This document shows positions 44,432 to 55,849 of a stretch of DNA of 64,000 bases, one piece after another. Source of the stretch: Micromussa lordhowensis (Eukaryota > Cnidaria > Anthozoa > Scleractinia > Lobophylliidae); NCBI GenBank assembly GCA_964020085.1, contig OZ026603.1, positions 9,694,926-9,758,925 of the forward strand. Direction: 5' to 3'. How positions within the stretch are numbered: position 1 is the stretch's first letter; the number at the start of each line of letters is the position of its first letter. A model generated the notes under the pieces. The model worked only from the letters and a program-made list of their open reading frames with translations, made no database searches and was not told the DNA's origin. A program made the position numbers and the translations under genes.

Positions 44432-45204
44432 GCCCTTCGCATCTTCACTAAATGCAAAACTGCTCTTTTTAAGACTTCTCACATCAAGATTACTATGGAG
44501 AGGGAAGAAAACCACAAGCTCCCTTTCTTAGATGTTCTTTTGTCCATGATTGTCCATGTTACACAAGAAGACCTACACTGGTCTATTCACTAATTTTTAT
44601 AGCCGGTTTTGTACCTTTCAGTTACAAATTAGGATTAGTACGCACTCTGATCTGGTAGACCAAACATTCAAAATTAATAATATTTGGGCTGGTTTTCACC
44701 TTGACATAAATAACCTTACCACAACGTTAAGGAGGATTTTTTTCCCTTCTAGCGTCATCGAGAATGTTGTTAGAAAATTCCTCACAGGGTGCTGTTCGTA
44801 AGGACAATTGTTTGTATTTTAAATTACCCCTCATCGGTCCATTTTCCATGACAATGCAACGCAGAATTAAAAAAATTAATTAACACATTCTGCAGTGACC
44901 TTGACATTAAGTTGGTGTTCATCCCGTTTAAGTCCCTGCAGGTTAACGATCGCGAGTCATTTATACGTTTTCATGTGAAGGCTGTTGCGCCTGTTATATT
45001 GATGAAACGATTAGACACCTCACCACTCGCATCCGTGAACATATCTACACTGACAAACATTCCCACGTCTTTAATCACCTCAGACTGAAAATGGTCGTTC
45101 CCTTTGTTCAGAAGATTGTTTTGCAATCCTCGACACATCCTTTGGGAGAAACCATCTTTAAATTCCCAGGTCAAACATCTTAATCTGTCCCTTTCATACT
45201 AATT
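44432..45204 (+). pseudogene. Penelope-like retroelement fragment, RT end plus GIY-YIG
   Basis: Plus-strand remnant of a Penelope-like element. It starts in the RT thumb region (MEREENHKLPFLDVLL), continues TYTGLFTNFYS and FKINNIWAGFHLDINNLTTT, then a linker (QRRIKK, DLDIKLVFIPFKSLQ), then a GIY-YIG endonuclease part (GCCACYIDETIRHLTTRIRE, HSHVFNHLR), and ends HILWEKPSLNSQVKHLNLSL with TAA at about 45202-45204. The tyrosine motifs are degenerate (ACYIDET where family members have a CYVGET-like form), and several frame changes separate the blocks. About 180 bp of 3' UTR follow. Inactive. Confidence 0.75.
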
Positions 45205-45359
45205 AGTCTCCTTTCTTAGCTTAAATAGTGGTTCACGCCTTTATCCTTAATTATTCTTGTTAATGTCTCACTTTGCCACTCTATGTATTGCATAATTTCA
45301 TATAATTTCGCAATACAGCTGACAGTGCATGCTGTTTAATCCGAAACATGTTTTGCTTC
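45205..45359 (+). other. Penelope-like 3' UTR region
   Basis: Probable 3' UTR of the preceding element. It holds CTGACAGTGCATGCTG...CCGAAACATG at about 45317-45350, which loosely resembles a decayed hammerhead (the CUGANGA core is not intact). Confidence 0.3.
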
Positions 45360-46175
45360 AGAAATTTACCTTTATTCTGCCTATATGGCAGAATAAGAAT
45401 GTTTACGCAAACAGTGAACTCTCAGCAGAAGGATCCAGAGGATGCAGTACCACCACGTAAATTAATAGTTAAATACCGAGTGAGAACAGTGGGGTGAACT
45501 TCTTACTGGTCCGACTCGATTTAATGACGTTTCGGCTCTTCAGCCTTCTTCAGATAAACGCTGAAAACTAAAAACTGTTTGTAATGGTTGTGTGTATCAG
45601 AGGTACTAGCTTAATTAAGAAATACAAAAGGTTCAAATCACAAGTAAAATAACAATAATATGAGTAAAAAACTAGTGACAAAAGTTATTTAATAAGGCAA
45701 ACGTAACACATTCCCCGCAAAAGGCCTCTGAATGATCATAATTAAGGCCGTAACATAGTCCCAGTGCAGGGCCCCTAAACAATACTGTAATAAATTCCCT
45801 GCCGAGGGGCCATGAACAGCACACTTAAAACAAAAATAACTGAATCCCCAACAGGGCCTATGGCAAAAGGTAAATTACACAACGATTGAAACTATTTAAA
45901 ACGGACTAATGAATAAATAAATTAGGAACTGGACAAGTCACAATTTTTTCGAAGCAAGAACATGTGAAAAGGCCTAATTAGTTGCTGTAGTTGATACCAT
46001 TTTTGGAGCGAAATTCACGCCTTTTGTTAAGGCCATGTGGATTAAGTGTAAATAAATGTGTCATCCAGTGGGCTTCTCTGGTAAGCAGTAACTGGTCTAA
46101 ATGTAACGGAGTTTGCTCGATGATGATATAACTCATTTGAGAAATGTCATGTTGGAAACTATTGTAATTATTACA
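45360..46175 (-). pseudogene. Second Penelope-like element, 3' end
   Basis: Minus-strand fragment. The coding end (EQTPLHLDQLLLTREAHWMT, HLFTLNPHGLNKRREFRS) runs from about 46165 to a stop near 45975. It matches the C-terminal tail after the GIY-YIG domain of Penelope-like proteins, with the conserved NPxGLN motif. The following ~600 bp is 3' UTR and reaches a hammerhead-like motif at 45529-45553. It faces the plus-strand copy, and at its inner end (46150-46210) it meets a third fragment head-to-head. Confidence 0.7.
45526..45553 (-). ncRNA. Hammerhead-like motif of Penelope-like element
   Basis: Minus strand: CTGAAGA (45553-45547), stem II AGGCT/AGCC with loop GAAG, then GAAA (45533-45530) and CGTC. 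This fits CUGANGA...GAAA. Penelope-like elements are known to carry minimal hammerheads. I could not identify a good stem III or cleavage triplet, so activity is doubtful. Confidence 0.4.
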
Positions 46176-46270
46176 ATAGTTTCCAACATGACATTTCTCA
46201 AATGAGTTTACTCATCATTGAGCAAATTATATCCTCCCAAACTCCGTTGAAAAGAGTTATTAGTGATCAA
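46176..46270 (+). pseudogene. Third Penelope-like fragment, head-to-head inverted copy
   Basis: TTCCAACATGACATTTCTCA... on the plus strand repeats the coding end of the minus-strand element (through ATTGAGCAAA...CTCCGTTGA), forming a palindrome centred near 46172. Confidence 0.65.
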
Positions 46271-48671
46271 AAAATACTTGTTATAAGTTGAGCTCTGTTA
46301 CTTAATACCTGAAACTTTAGTGAGCCACCTTACGACACGTCTAAGTTTGCTCGGTAAATAACCCTCACCGTTCTCTACAAGATCAGTGAGGTAGTTTAGC
46401 TGGTAAATGACGTCGGTCACATGACGCCACCTAGGTTGAGCGCCCTTTTGCGCTTTCAAAAACGTATGCAATTAAGGAATCTCATCCAAACTGAGCCACT
46501 GTGGAAAGCTATTTAATTTGCAAAATGCCTCATTATATCATACACGAGAAGTAAATCGCTTAAAGAAGAGCTCGTTTAGGCAAAAGTTTGTAGGCCAATG
46601 CGTGCAGCCGCAAAACCACATAGGGAAGTCTATGTAGGCCTCAAGCTACTGCCCATTCTTTGATTGGCTTATTTAACTGACGTAATCAACGGTGAGAAAA
46701 GTGGTCGGCAAGCAAAAACCATAAGAAATGAGGCAGGCGGGAATTTCATTCGCGGCGACCGGTATCCTTTAAACTTGGCACCAGAAATGACGAAAGAAAC
46801 AAACGATTTTTTTCCAGGCATTAGAACTGCATGAGTGTTTTTCCCAAGAGCTAAGAAGCAAATAAAACATCTCGAAGAAAGACTCGCTCGCTCACGCGCT
46901 ATATAGTATTGCAAAATCGTGAATCAAAACTATTGGTATCAGACTCTTAGGCGTAACCTGTAATCTACATATGTTCGAGTTAATTGTTTTTGTTTTATTA
47001 CCACTTAGCTTTGCTATTCGGTGATATCTCCGTCAGGGCGAAGTGAAAGTGATGTGTTTATACATTACCTTGAATAATAGCCTATTTACCATGAAGGGTG
47101 GTCTTCAGGATATTAAGGTCCGATTATCGAAATAAACACGTACCAGTTTGAAGTTGACAAGTTACAGCTCACACTGCGTAGAGGCGTCTGATCTAAAAAA
47201 AGCCGTTTAGAGCTGAACTCTTACAGATTTCACAGTAATAAGAAAACTGAATCGAGTCACTGTTTTACAATGGATTTTAACAATAGGCATACTTACAATG
47301 ATAATACATATATGGGCATAGAATATAGCACAGCTATTGGCTATTGCTGTCAAAAAATTGATTGAATGACAGATCGTTACTTGTTTCTTTGCACTTTGCA
47401 AATTTTGTTAATTAGCTGACTATCCTGTCCGGGTACACACAGTAAAATTCTGTACTAACCGATGTCAGACATGTCGTTAAAAAGGTATTTTTTCTTTTAT
47501 TTTCAGGAGTTGTGACGCTAATGACCTTTCATGCTAGTCTCATGTCAGTTTAGTTGAGGCCACAATAATGGTATTAAACAAATGCCCAATGATACTAGTG
47601 AATAAGTTATGGCCTTTTTCGGGATCTAAAAGGATACCATAGTAACAGTATAACCTTTGGGGGATTTTAACTGAAAAAAACAAGTCCGGCATTAAATTTG
47701 TACGTTCGCCATAATGTAAGAATGTTTTTAGGTTGGTCATTTGCAAGTGAGCTCCCTGTTTTACCCATTGATGAAAACAATTAAAAAACCTGATCTGACA
47801 CATGAAACATATCATGGGGCTGAGCCAAAGCATTTTGTCAATTTATGCACGCGTATTTCTCCGGCAACATGTAACTTGTTTACAACACGTACGCGGTGCA
47901 AGTTCAACAATGTGACGTAGGAAAAAATCCTCATATTTTTGTATCTTAAAATGCTCGTCACGTAAGAAGGAGCCATCTAAAGATAAACATGACTCGAAGA
48001 TCATTCGGTAGGTCATTTTACTTTTAGAAATCTAACAGCGCTTCCTTAATTTCACAAACATTTGTATGTGAATATTTCACTGCGCACACCATCAAGCAAC
48101 TAAACTCGCACAAAGCTCGACGGTAGTAGGTAGTATCCATGCTGTTCTTGTGCTGACGCCACACAGACCTCCTGCTTTTGATGCGCGTGGTTTCACGGAG
48201 GTTTCGTTCTGAAAACTCATCAAATGTTTTGCGGTCGCACAACGCGGAAGAAATTTCAACACGTAAAACCCCAGTCATTTTGGATTTGTGTTTGAAGAAA
48301 ACCCGGCTAGGGAAATCACAAGATTATCGTGACGCCATCTTTTCGAAAGCTCCGTTTTCAAAATGTTTACTATCCACACGGAAATAAAATCCGGCGTTTT
48401 CAAATCCGCTCGGATTTGAATGGCGTTTTCCAAAAGCTCCGTTTTCGAGTTAGAGTGGACGGTAGGCTTAACCGTAGAAACTGGACGTTCTAAGAGCATT
48501 TTCCCGGTCTTCGTACCGGAATACTAAATCGTACTTTACAAGTATGTTGATTGAATACCATAAAAAACCAATAAAAGAGTCGGGATAAATTTAACACAAG
48601 AGTTACACTCAGATCTTTCCTATCCACGTTGCTTCGTTAGTCCAGAGGCTAGCTCTAGGGAAACCGCAGCA

Positions 48672-48688
48672 CCCCCCCCCCCCCCCCC
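48672..48688. repeat. Poly-C tract
   Basis: A 17-base C homopolymer followed by GC and an A run. It is a likely spot for sequencing error. Confidence 0.9.
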
Positions 48689-49195
48689 GCTTAAAAAAAA
48701 GGAATTAAACCACCGGGGTTTCCTTAAGTCAGCTAACAATTCAACACAACTCTACACTCCAACAAAACTCCACAGAGTGTTCATAGTCAATTTTTCAAGA
48801 ATGCCTAGTCTGTGACATAGTCCTTCAGTCTTTCTGGGAGTTCAATTATTTTCCAAGCTATTGTCTGCTTCAACAGCCTGCAGGAACCTCCCAAGGATTT
48901 TTGATTGTCCGAGGGAGTTTTCTGGTCTTGTTTCTGTTGTGTTCGGTTCCTCATGGTCTACTGGTTGCCCTGCGGATTGACTTCTGCTAGTTTTGCGGGA
49001 TTTGGGGCGGGTGTTGGGTAAATTGTCGTATCTGCTGTGGCTGGGTTCACTGCTGTCTGAGGTTGGATGGAAGGTCGTGGTGCTGGTACAGGTTTCAGTT
49101 GGACTCTGTTCCTTCGGATCGTGGTGCCATGAGAGGTAAGAATAGTATAGGACCTGTCTTTCTTTATCACTTTCCCATAGATTTTAGGTTTAAGG

Positions 49196-49790
49196 TTTAA
49201 CTTTATTGAACACTCCCGAATAGGGTTTTTCAGTGAACAATACAATAAATGAATACAATAAGAAAATATATATGTACAGTAAAATGTATAAAACTATGAA
49301 TTAAAACTGACTTTAGAGTTTCTTGAAGTTTGCGAGGTCTTTACACAGTTTTAAATCTTTGTCTAATGAATTCCATAAGTTTACTATCCTATAGTGGAAT
49401 GATCTCTGGCCAGTAGCAGTTTTAAATAAAGGAATGTTAAGTTGTTGTGAATTTCTTGTTATTCGGTCAGATATCTGCCTTCTTGTGGCAAACTGTGACG
49501 TCAGGTAAGTCGGGGCACAGTTCGTCATGCACTTGAATGCAAAAATAGCATCCAGAAGATAAACCTGCTTTTTTTACGGGGAGCCATCCCAAGTTCTTGA
49601 GTGATGGAAAAATAGCATCCAGAAGATAAACCTGCTTTTTTTACGGGGAGCCATCCCAAGTTCTTGAGTGATGGAGTTATGTGTTCACATTTCGTTGCAC
49701 CACTAATTATCCGAGCTGCGAAGTTCTGGACGAATTGTAATTTTTGCATATTACTGGCAGAGGTGTTAGACCAGACTGAAGAGCAGTAGT
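49196..49790 (-). pseudogene. Non-LTR retrotransposon (CR1/L2-like) 3' end
   Basis: Minus-strand C-terminus of a LINE reverse transcriptase: LQFVQNFAARIISGATKCEH, LKNLGWLPVK, then SQQLNIPLFKTATGQRSF, HYRIVNLWNSLDKDLK, and a stop near 49314. The 3' end lies at about 49196 with a TTAAACC-type short repeat tail, directly in the Gypsy sequence. A perfect 67-bp tandem duplication (49541-49607, 49608-49674) breaks the frame. Strongly 5'-truncated. Confidence 0.75.
49541..49674. repeat. Perfect 67-bp tandem duplication
   Basis: AAAAATAGCATCCAGAAGAT...TTGAGTGATGG occurs twice with no difference. Its length is not a multiple of three. Confidence 0.95.
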
Positions 49791-50433
49791 ATAGTTTACT
49801 AAAGATCCATTGTTTGCCGTGATGACGATGTGGTGGCTTGGCATATACGTAACTCCCGACTTTGACTGGTTTGTACTCTACACCAGCCGACTTGTCGTAG
49901 TATGCTTTGCTACCATACCCTTTCTTAAGGATTTCTTCTTTAACGATGTTAATTTGATCATGGCAGGTGCCAATAGTTGATCCGTGGAAGGCAGTATGGT
50001 TCTAGTGCGTCTTAGGAACATAAGCTGAGCAGGTGAGTATGTCTGCCCTTGAGGTGTGGTGTTCTGTTGAGCAGTGGCGCACTGTGGAAGTCATCAACAT
50101 TCTTAAACATGGACTCTGCCACCTTAACGGCAGCTTCTGCTCTTCCGTTGCCCTTATGGTGGTAAGGAACGAAGTGATGTGCTTGAAACCGTCTTCCACA
50201 GAGAACATTCTGTACTGTTAGGTTATGACCTGTGGACCGATATCGGTATGGCAGGTTGCTGGAACATCATATGAGGCGAGGTGGCCTGTTGTCATCTCCC
50301 AGCTTGTGAACCTCAATCCAGTCTGAAAAATGACACATAGTTACTAGGAAGCTCTGGTTGTGGAGCTCGCAGATATCTTGACTGACTATCTGCCATCTCC
50401 CAGTTTGCCTTATTCATACCTCAATTTGATAAT

Positions 50434-50652
50434 TGTTGTTAATCTGTACATACCATGTATTAGCGCTAAGCATGTGTATTGGCTTCAAAAGCTGTTGCCA
50501 CTACTACCTCGAGTCTCATGGAACGTGGGCCGTTAGTAGCCCGTCACGCAATCATCACTTTTTGCAGCGGAGTTCAGTTAACGGCAACAGCTTGTGAAGC
50601 CAATACGTACACATGTTGGCGCTAACGCATGGTATGTACAGATTAACAGCAA
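50434..50652. mobile_element. Inverted-repeat MITE
   Basis: Arms of about 65 bp: TGTTGTTAATCTGTACATAC...GGCTTCAAAAGCTGTTGCC is mirrored by GGCAACAGCTTGTGAAGCC...GTATGTACAGATTAACAGCA with scattered mismatches, around an ~80-bp centre. Confidence 0.75.
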
Positions 50653-52129
50653 TATTCGAAATTGAAATATAGATACAGCAAACTATTGATTTTACGGTTT
50701 GTTACAATTTACAAACTCTATCCATCCTTATTTGAAAAAGTAACGATTTTTCGCCAAGAAAACGGCCTATTGTCTTCTACACGAGCGCATTGTTGATTTT
50801 TCTCCTCTAAATGTGTGACAAGGAATGTCGTGTTTTGACCTTTGTGCCTCTTTTGTCTGGCGCCCTAAAACTTCGGATTTTAAGGGCTAAAATTGGCAGT
50901 TTGTTCATTTACTTTGGCGATAGGGAATGGATTTCATCTGCGTGAACTTTGATAAGTGCCAGTCTTTCACTGTCGCTTCCCAACAGCAGTGCTGGTAGGA
51001 CTGTACTTGAAAGGTGAGTGTTTCAGACTTGTTCTTTCTTTGACATATTAGTTGGACTTGACCTTCGAATTCAGGTTCCAATGGTTTGGCGTTTCCAAAG
51101 GGATATAGACATTAGGGGGATCGTTTGAGTTATGCAAATAATAGGGTTGTGAATTATCGCTTTGCCAGGCTGGATGCAGCGATGCTGTGCACTTGTGTTT
51201 CCAAGGAGTACGTTTAGCCAGAATCATGATCAAAGGATGTGTCATATTGTTGGTGCTTCTCTGTGACGTACATTTATTTATTTTTTTTTAGTCATGTCGG
51301 GGAGCAGACCCAAACTCCCACTCACGGCCAATTGTCTTCACCGGATGATGTCATCATCAGCCAATTACAGGCCATTTCTCAGCTCTTTTCATCATATCCC
51401 CCCCTCAGGAGGGTTTTGTCAAGTTAGCGAATTAACTGTTTACACAAAAAAATGGCGGCCAAAGGGAGAAAATGTTAATGTGGTCCAACTTGGACCAAAA
51501 TCGTTCGGCGATGGGCGTCAGGACATTTGCAAAGATAAAGCATCTAATTTGTGACCAGCTGCTGGCTAGTAAGGCTGAAATTATCCAGAGTTAAGCTGTA
51601 TTTTCGTTTCGTGTGCAAAACAGAACATTTTGTAATCTGGAATGTTTGCATTGTTTCTGTTCACTTTCAAAGGGAATATTGAATGCGCTAAAAAGGTATT
51701 AGGTCTGGTCATGGAATACGCTGACGGTGATAAATGTAAGATCGTGTATAGTTCGCCAGAAGCAATGGTGGAATTTTCTGGGGAAAAAAAAGTTAAAACT
51801 TAGCCTTAGTGCTCGTCAAAAACCCATATGTAAAGTTTCTATTGAAAGGTCAAGGTATTTTTTCATTAGACGTACACAAAATTCTCCGATTACAAGTCAC
51901 GCTAAACTCGCGCTATGTAAAGAATGGTAATCAGATACTCCTTTTTGCGTATATTTGCCGAAGGGCAGGAGAGTCACGTTTCGCAGACAAACCGCGTTTT
52001 TTTAAAGCGCGGTTTACAACCGCACCGCGGTTCTTGTTTGGTAGATGTTTTTGTCCACGGGTCGTGCCGATGGCCACTCTGTCGTGAGTCACGTCACTGG
52101 CCATTCGTGCTCTTTGTGTCCTACCGTAT
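50653..52129. other. Intergenic or decayed retroelement, no gene supported
   Basis: It lies between Gypsy integrase and gag-like remnants, so it may be the eroded protease-RT part. I could find no RT motif. A short open stretch after a TTTTTTTTAG acceptor-like site (51282-51292) is unrecognised. Confidence 0.3.
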
Positions 52130-52560
52130 CTAGTATTGGAAGCTTGGGGTATGAAATATGGTACTTTCAAAGACAGACTTTAATTTGAAAATGGTCATTG
52201 TCACCACAAATCGAACAGGTCTTTTAGCGGAACGTACTTTCCAGGGGTGGGCAGCTCGCCAGTCCCAAAACCAGAAAGACGTTTCAGTTTCCCTGTGGAG
52301 TTTCATCTGGCTGTGTCTGAGGTCTGTCCAGTGGACTTCTTCATCGGTTCGCTTCGACGAATCGACGATTAATTTGTTGGTTTGCTTGGCAGACTCTATT
52401 AATCTCGCTTCTACCACCACATCTTGCAGGGTTTTCTTCAAGTTGTCAGCTCCCATGTGATCCTCATTGAGACTAAAGATAAACTTGTCTCTGGTGAGTT
52501 CATCAGTTAGCTCACCGTAAGCACAAAGGCTGTTCGCTTGTCTCACTCGTGCGAGGCTTG
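52130..52560 (-). pseudogene. Gypsy gag-like fragment
   Basis: Minus-strand open frame whose start (CAYGELTDELTRDKFIFSL) matches the gag motif of metazoan Gypsy elements (FGxLTDxLIRDRIVxGI), with a coiled, charged segment after it. A zinc-knuckle-like CSICGDNDHF appears in another frame near 52190-52220, so the gene is frameshifted. Small and inactive. Confidence 0.5.
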
Positions 52561-53539
52561 GGATGACGTGCAGAACTTAAAGCGGTCGGTGAGAAGTGAA
52601 CTCCCTGTAGAGCCTGTGTAGTGGGCGCGTAGTTTATCCATCTAAACCCGTGGTTTCTTCTTGTTCTCAATGCCGGGGATTTGAGGTTCTATTGTGTAGG
52701 GAGCGAAGATCGTAGGGCGGACATTTCTAGTTATGGGCTTCACAAGTTTTAGCTTTGGTCTTTTGAGGTTCGCCGTTGCGTCATCCTACTTCGTAGACCA
52801 AGTCTAGAGGTCAGTAGTAGTAAGAGAGAACTATATTATTCGCTACGCGATCCAACATGGCGGACTACAGTAACGGATGTTGTTTGCCTCATCTTTTAAG
52901 TTCTGCTTACGATGATTCTTGAGCTTTTCAACATCTGGGTTGTTCTTCTCAGAATCATAGTTTGTTTTTAAAACAGTAATCGTAGCTTTTTGTCGGTATT
53001 TTCGGATTTTAAATTCGTACATGGCTCATTTTTGTGAGGTTTGCTCATTTAGCTGGCTTCTATGAAACAGTATAATTCGTGGGCCGACCCTTTCCGAAAA
53101 CGATCTAATGTATTACCAAAACTTTATTTAAAAAAATAACACAGCTTGAGACGAGCTTGAGATCGTTTCTTTAACCTTTTCCTAAATTTTCTTATTCGAG
53201 TGCGTCTTGTGATTTTGTCCTGATATATGTCGCTACGACGAATATCGGGGTCAACAAGAGTTCCAGCTTTGAAAGTCACCTGCTTTACCAGGAAAACTTG
53301 ATGAGAGATGTTTCCATTTTGTTACTTTACGGCCACCATATTAGTGTCCCTCTGGGTACAAAAACATTGCACCTCAACACACACAAAAAAACACCTTTGA
53401 ACCTGGCTGAAACATTTCCACTAATTTTTTAGCGTTTTTAGTGTTGACCAGTGTTATCACAAATGTTGTTTTCAAAAAGACATTACAGGGGAAAACTAGG
53501 AAATGAAGTTAAAATAAATGACACGTAATTTAATATTCT
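52561..53539. other. Intergenic, no gene supported
   Basis: Possibly eroded retroelement 5' sequence up to about 52870. A block at 53296-53420 (TTTGTTACTTTACGGCCACC and AACCTGGCTGAAACATTTCC) is repeated directly at 55563-55700, next to receptor 6. Confidence 0.4.
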
Positions 53540-53879
53540 TGTTTAGTATAAATCTACTAGCGTTCTATCACGAACGTCGTTCTCTGATCGGCTACGCTAC
53601 TCACTGAAAGGTATATATAGTGGTTGAACCGCGTAGTACCCGTGATATCGAAATAATGCTATGCAAATTAATGTTAAGGTGCCGGGAGTACTGCCGGCAC
53701 CTTAACATTAATTTACATAGCATTAATACGCTACTCACTATCTATTCTGTGATAGATAGTGAGTAGCGTAACAGTGTGCACTTGTTAACAAAATGACGGC
53801 CGTTTCTTGGCATTTTCGAAGTGTTGAGAAGAGGATTTAGATTAAGTTTTGAACGACTAGTAGATTTATACTAAAACAA
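53540..53879. mobile_element. 340-bp foldback MITE with nested palindromes
   Basis: Outer termini TGTTTAGTATAAATCTACTAG and CTAGTAGATTTATACTAAAACA. Inside are palindromes at 53654-53724 (TAATGCTATGCAAATTAATG...) and 53728-53769 (ACGCTACTCACTATCTAT...). Confidence 0.8.
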
Positions 53880-53944
53880 TTAGATTATTCGCTCTCGATT
53901 TCTATCACGCGATAGTTGACTCGGGCTGGGTGGCACGAACGCTA

Positions 53945-54500
53945 ATGTTAAATACCTGCAACGTTTTGGCAGACTGTTTAATTAAAATATATCTCGGGAT
54001 ACCTCAACCTGCTCAAGTAAGAAATGAAGTGAGGAAATGACATACAAAATAAAACTTTGGTGAGATAACTCTAAACTGCCATTTAAAAATATAACGTAGT
54101 ACGGAAGATATTTGTTTACAAACATTGTTTTTGTCTTTCAAATCCTCAAATGTTAAACAAAAGAATTCTTTGTTTCACCAGCCAATAGCTCTCTGGTTGG
54201 CATACTGATATAGAAATTGAGAACACTGAAGGAGCTATTCATTGACATTTATTTATTTATTTATTTTTACTGCGAATTTCTAATTATTGTAAATAGGTCT
54301 TTTTTCAGTACTATCTGATGTATATAATTGGAGGATATTTTAATTTTTATAGATGAACGTTTGTAAATAGTTTGAATTATTTAAAAAGAAAACAGTTATT
54401 AATTATTATGTAACAAAAAAAATCATATATTGTAAATTTCAGTTGTTTAAGAATTTGTTAATGAAGTTATTATTATTAAAAATATTATTATTATTATCAA

Positions 54501-54534
<34 letters not shown>

Positions 54535-55170
54535 TTCATGCCGATACAAAACGACATCCCCAATTTCACTTAATTTACATTGTAGATAATTGCTTTTTGT
54601 TGTGTGTCATACAGAATAAGCGAAATTTCTATATATTAAAATTCAGCCTTAAACAATAGATCTCAGTACGAAGCTCTGTGGAATAACTACAGAGTTTGTG
54701 GGGTTTGATTCTCCAGAGCCTCGTGCTGAGGTCTGTTCTGTTAGGCTGAATTTTAATAAGATCGAAATTGGTCTATTCAAAATTTACACTTGACAGGGGT
54801 AAAACTAATGCTGTATTGTTAGTACTCTTTCATTATTTTAGTATTGCTTGCTGAAGAAGACTATAAAAAATGTTAATAATAGTAATAATGATAATAACGA
54901 TAATAATAACAATAATGATACTAAAAACAGTCACGAAGTTACGAAGACCTAAAGTTCCAAGATAAATAATGCGTGGAATTGTCATCCCGTCAAAGAGTTA
55001 CTCTGAAAACAAGGCTATGAATTAAATCTTGATGCGGTAATAAGACTATAATATGAGTTCAATATGATAATATAACAAGAATATTCAACTAATTATAGGA
55101 GGTAGATTACCTTATCAGTTTCTCATTAACATGGGAACATAATGTTTCGCGTAATTTATGGAGGCAGGCA
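53945..55170 (-). promoter_or_regulatory. Duplicated 5' segment F (orphan)
   Basis: Direct paralog of 58270-59590, sharing AACTACCTGCAACGTTTT-like, AAAACGACAT-CCCAATTT and CATTAACA-GGGAACATAATGTTT blocks in the same order. Its 54160-54220 part (TTTGTTTCACCAGCCAAT, CTCTGGTTGGCATA) also matches cassette D at 19800. No receptor lies on its 3' side (below 53.9 kb), so it looks like the leftover 5' flank of a lost receptor. It includes (ATTT)n at 54246-54268 and (TTA)n at about 54460-54536. Confidence 0.4.
54460..54536. repeat. (TTA)n microsatellite
   Basis: Trinucleotide ATT/TTA repeats with few interruptions. Confidence 0.9.
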
Positions 55171-55310
55171 ACAGTTTCTAGCACTTTTCTAACAGCTATA
55201 CTTTGAAGGATGAATGCGTCCACTGTTTAACAAGGGATACTAAAATAATGGTATCATACAAATTCGCAATCATTGGTGAACAACTTGCAATCATCTATTT
55301 TACATTACAG

Positions 55311-55324
55311 GTTACCATAGCAAC
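55311..55324. promoter_or_regulatory. RFX X-box-like palindrome, second copy
   Basis: GTTACCATAGCAAC, identical to 929-942. Function is not established. Confidence 0.3.
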
Positions 55325-55849
55325 AATATGACCAGCCAAACTCAACCTTAATTTTAGCAATAAGCGCTTATAACTCCAAAACAAGGTCGGTAGGCATGAT
55401 AAGGTGCAAATTTTCGAAAAGTTAAGGTGGCTCTGAACCCACTCCACATCTTATCTTGTTTATCATAATTCAATAATAAAGAGTAGGGGTCACCGATCTC
55501 ATTTTGGAGTTATAAGCGCTTCACGGAAAATTTCAACTTTCCAAGGCTAGTTGAAATTAGGAAAACGTGATGAGAAGATGTCCCTATTTTGTTACTTTAC
55601 GGCCACCATATTAGTCATTTAAGTGTCCCTCTAGGTACAACATTGCACCACCAAAACAAAAAAGAAACGTTTTCAACCTGGCTGAAACATTTCCACAAAT
55701 GCACATATGAGAGACCGCACACAAGTAAATCTTCATATGTCGATCCTAGCATTATATTGAAGATTATTGATTTTATAATGAAATTTGATGGCATAGTGTA
55801 AACCATCAATCGAAAAGTTAAAGCTTGTCAACTTGTTCAAGAGCTGATT

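Larger units (their letters stand above)
42880..48490 (+). repeat. Left arm of large inverted duplication
   Basis: Inverted relative of 60520-63690. Matching blocks are 42880-43080 with 63480-63690, 43190-43270 with 63310-63400, 46270-46380 with 62380-62460, 46860-47220 with 61780-62100, 47570-47830 with 61200-61470, and 48000-48440 with 60530-61000. The 43.3-46.27 kb part is filled by later transposon insertions. No gene is recognised in the arms themselves. Confidence 0.8.
48958..50400 (-). pseudogene. Gypsy retrotransposon integrase to C-terminus, interrupted by a LINE
   Basis: Minus-strand remnant. Integrase traces run from about 50400 (DWIEVHKLGDDNRPPRL) through FKHITSS/VPYHHKGNGRAEAAVKVAES (50080-50190) to VEYKPVKVGSYVYAKPPHR (about 49830-49880), in several frames. 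After the LINE insertion the tail resumes as KPKIYGKVIKKDRSYTIL and RRNRVQLKP, then a Pro/Ala-rich end, stopping at 48958. Frame changes and stops are frequent. A gag-like piece further upstream (52.13-52.56 kb) may be from the same copy. No LTR pair was located. Inactive. Confidence 0.7.

Noticed and set aside
48672..48688. Poly-C run as a functional G-quadruplex or i-motif
   Set aside because: A single homopolymer run; more likely low complexity or a sequencing artefact.
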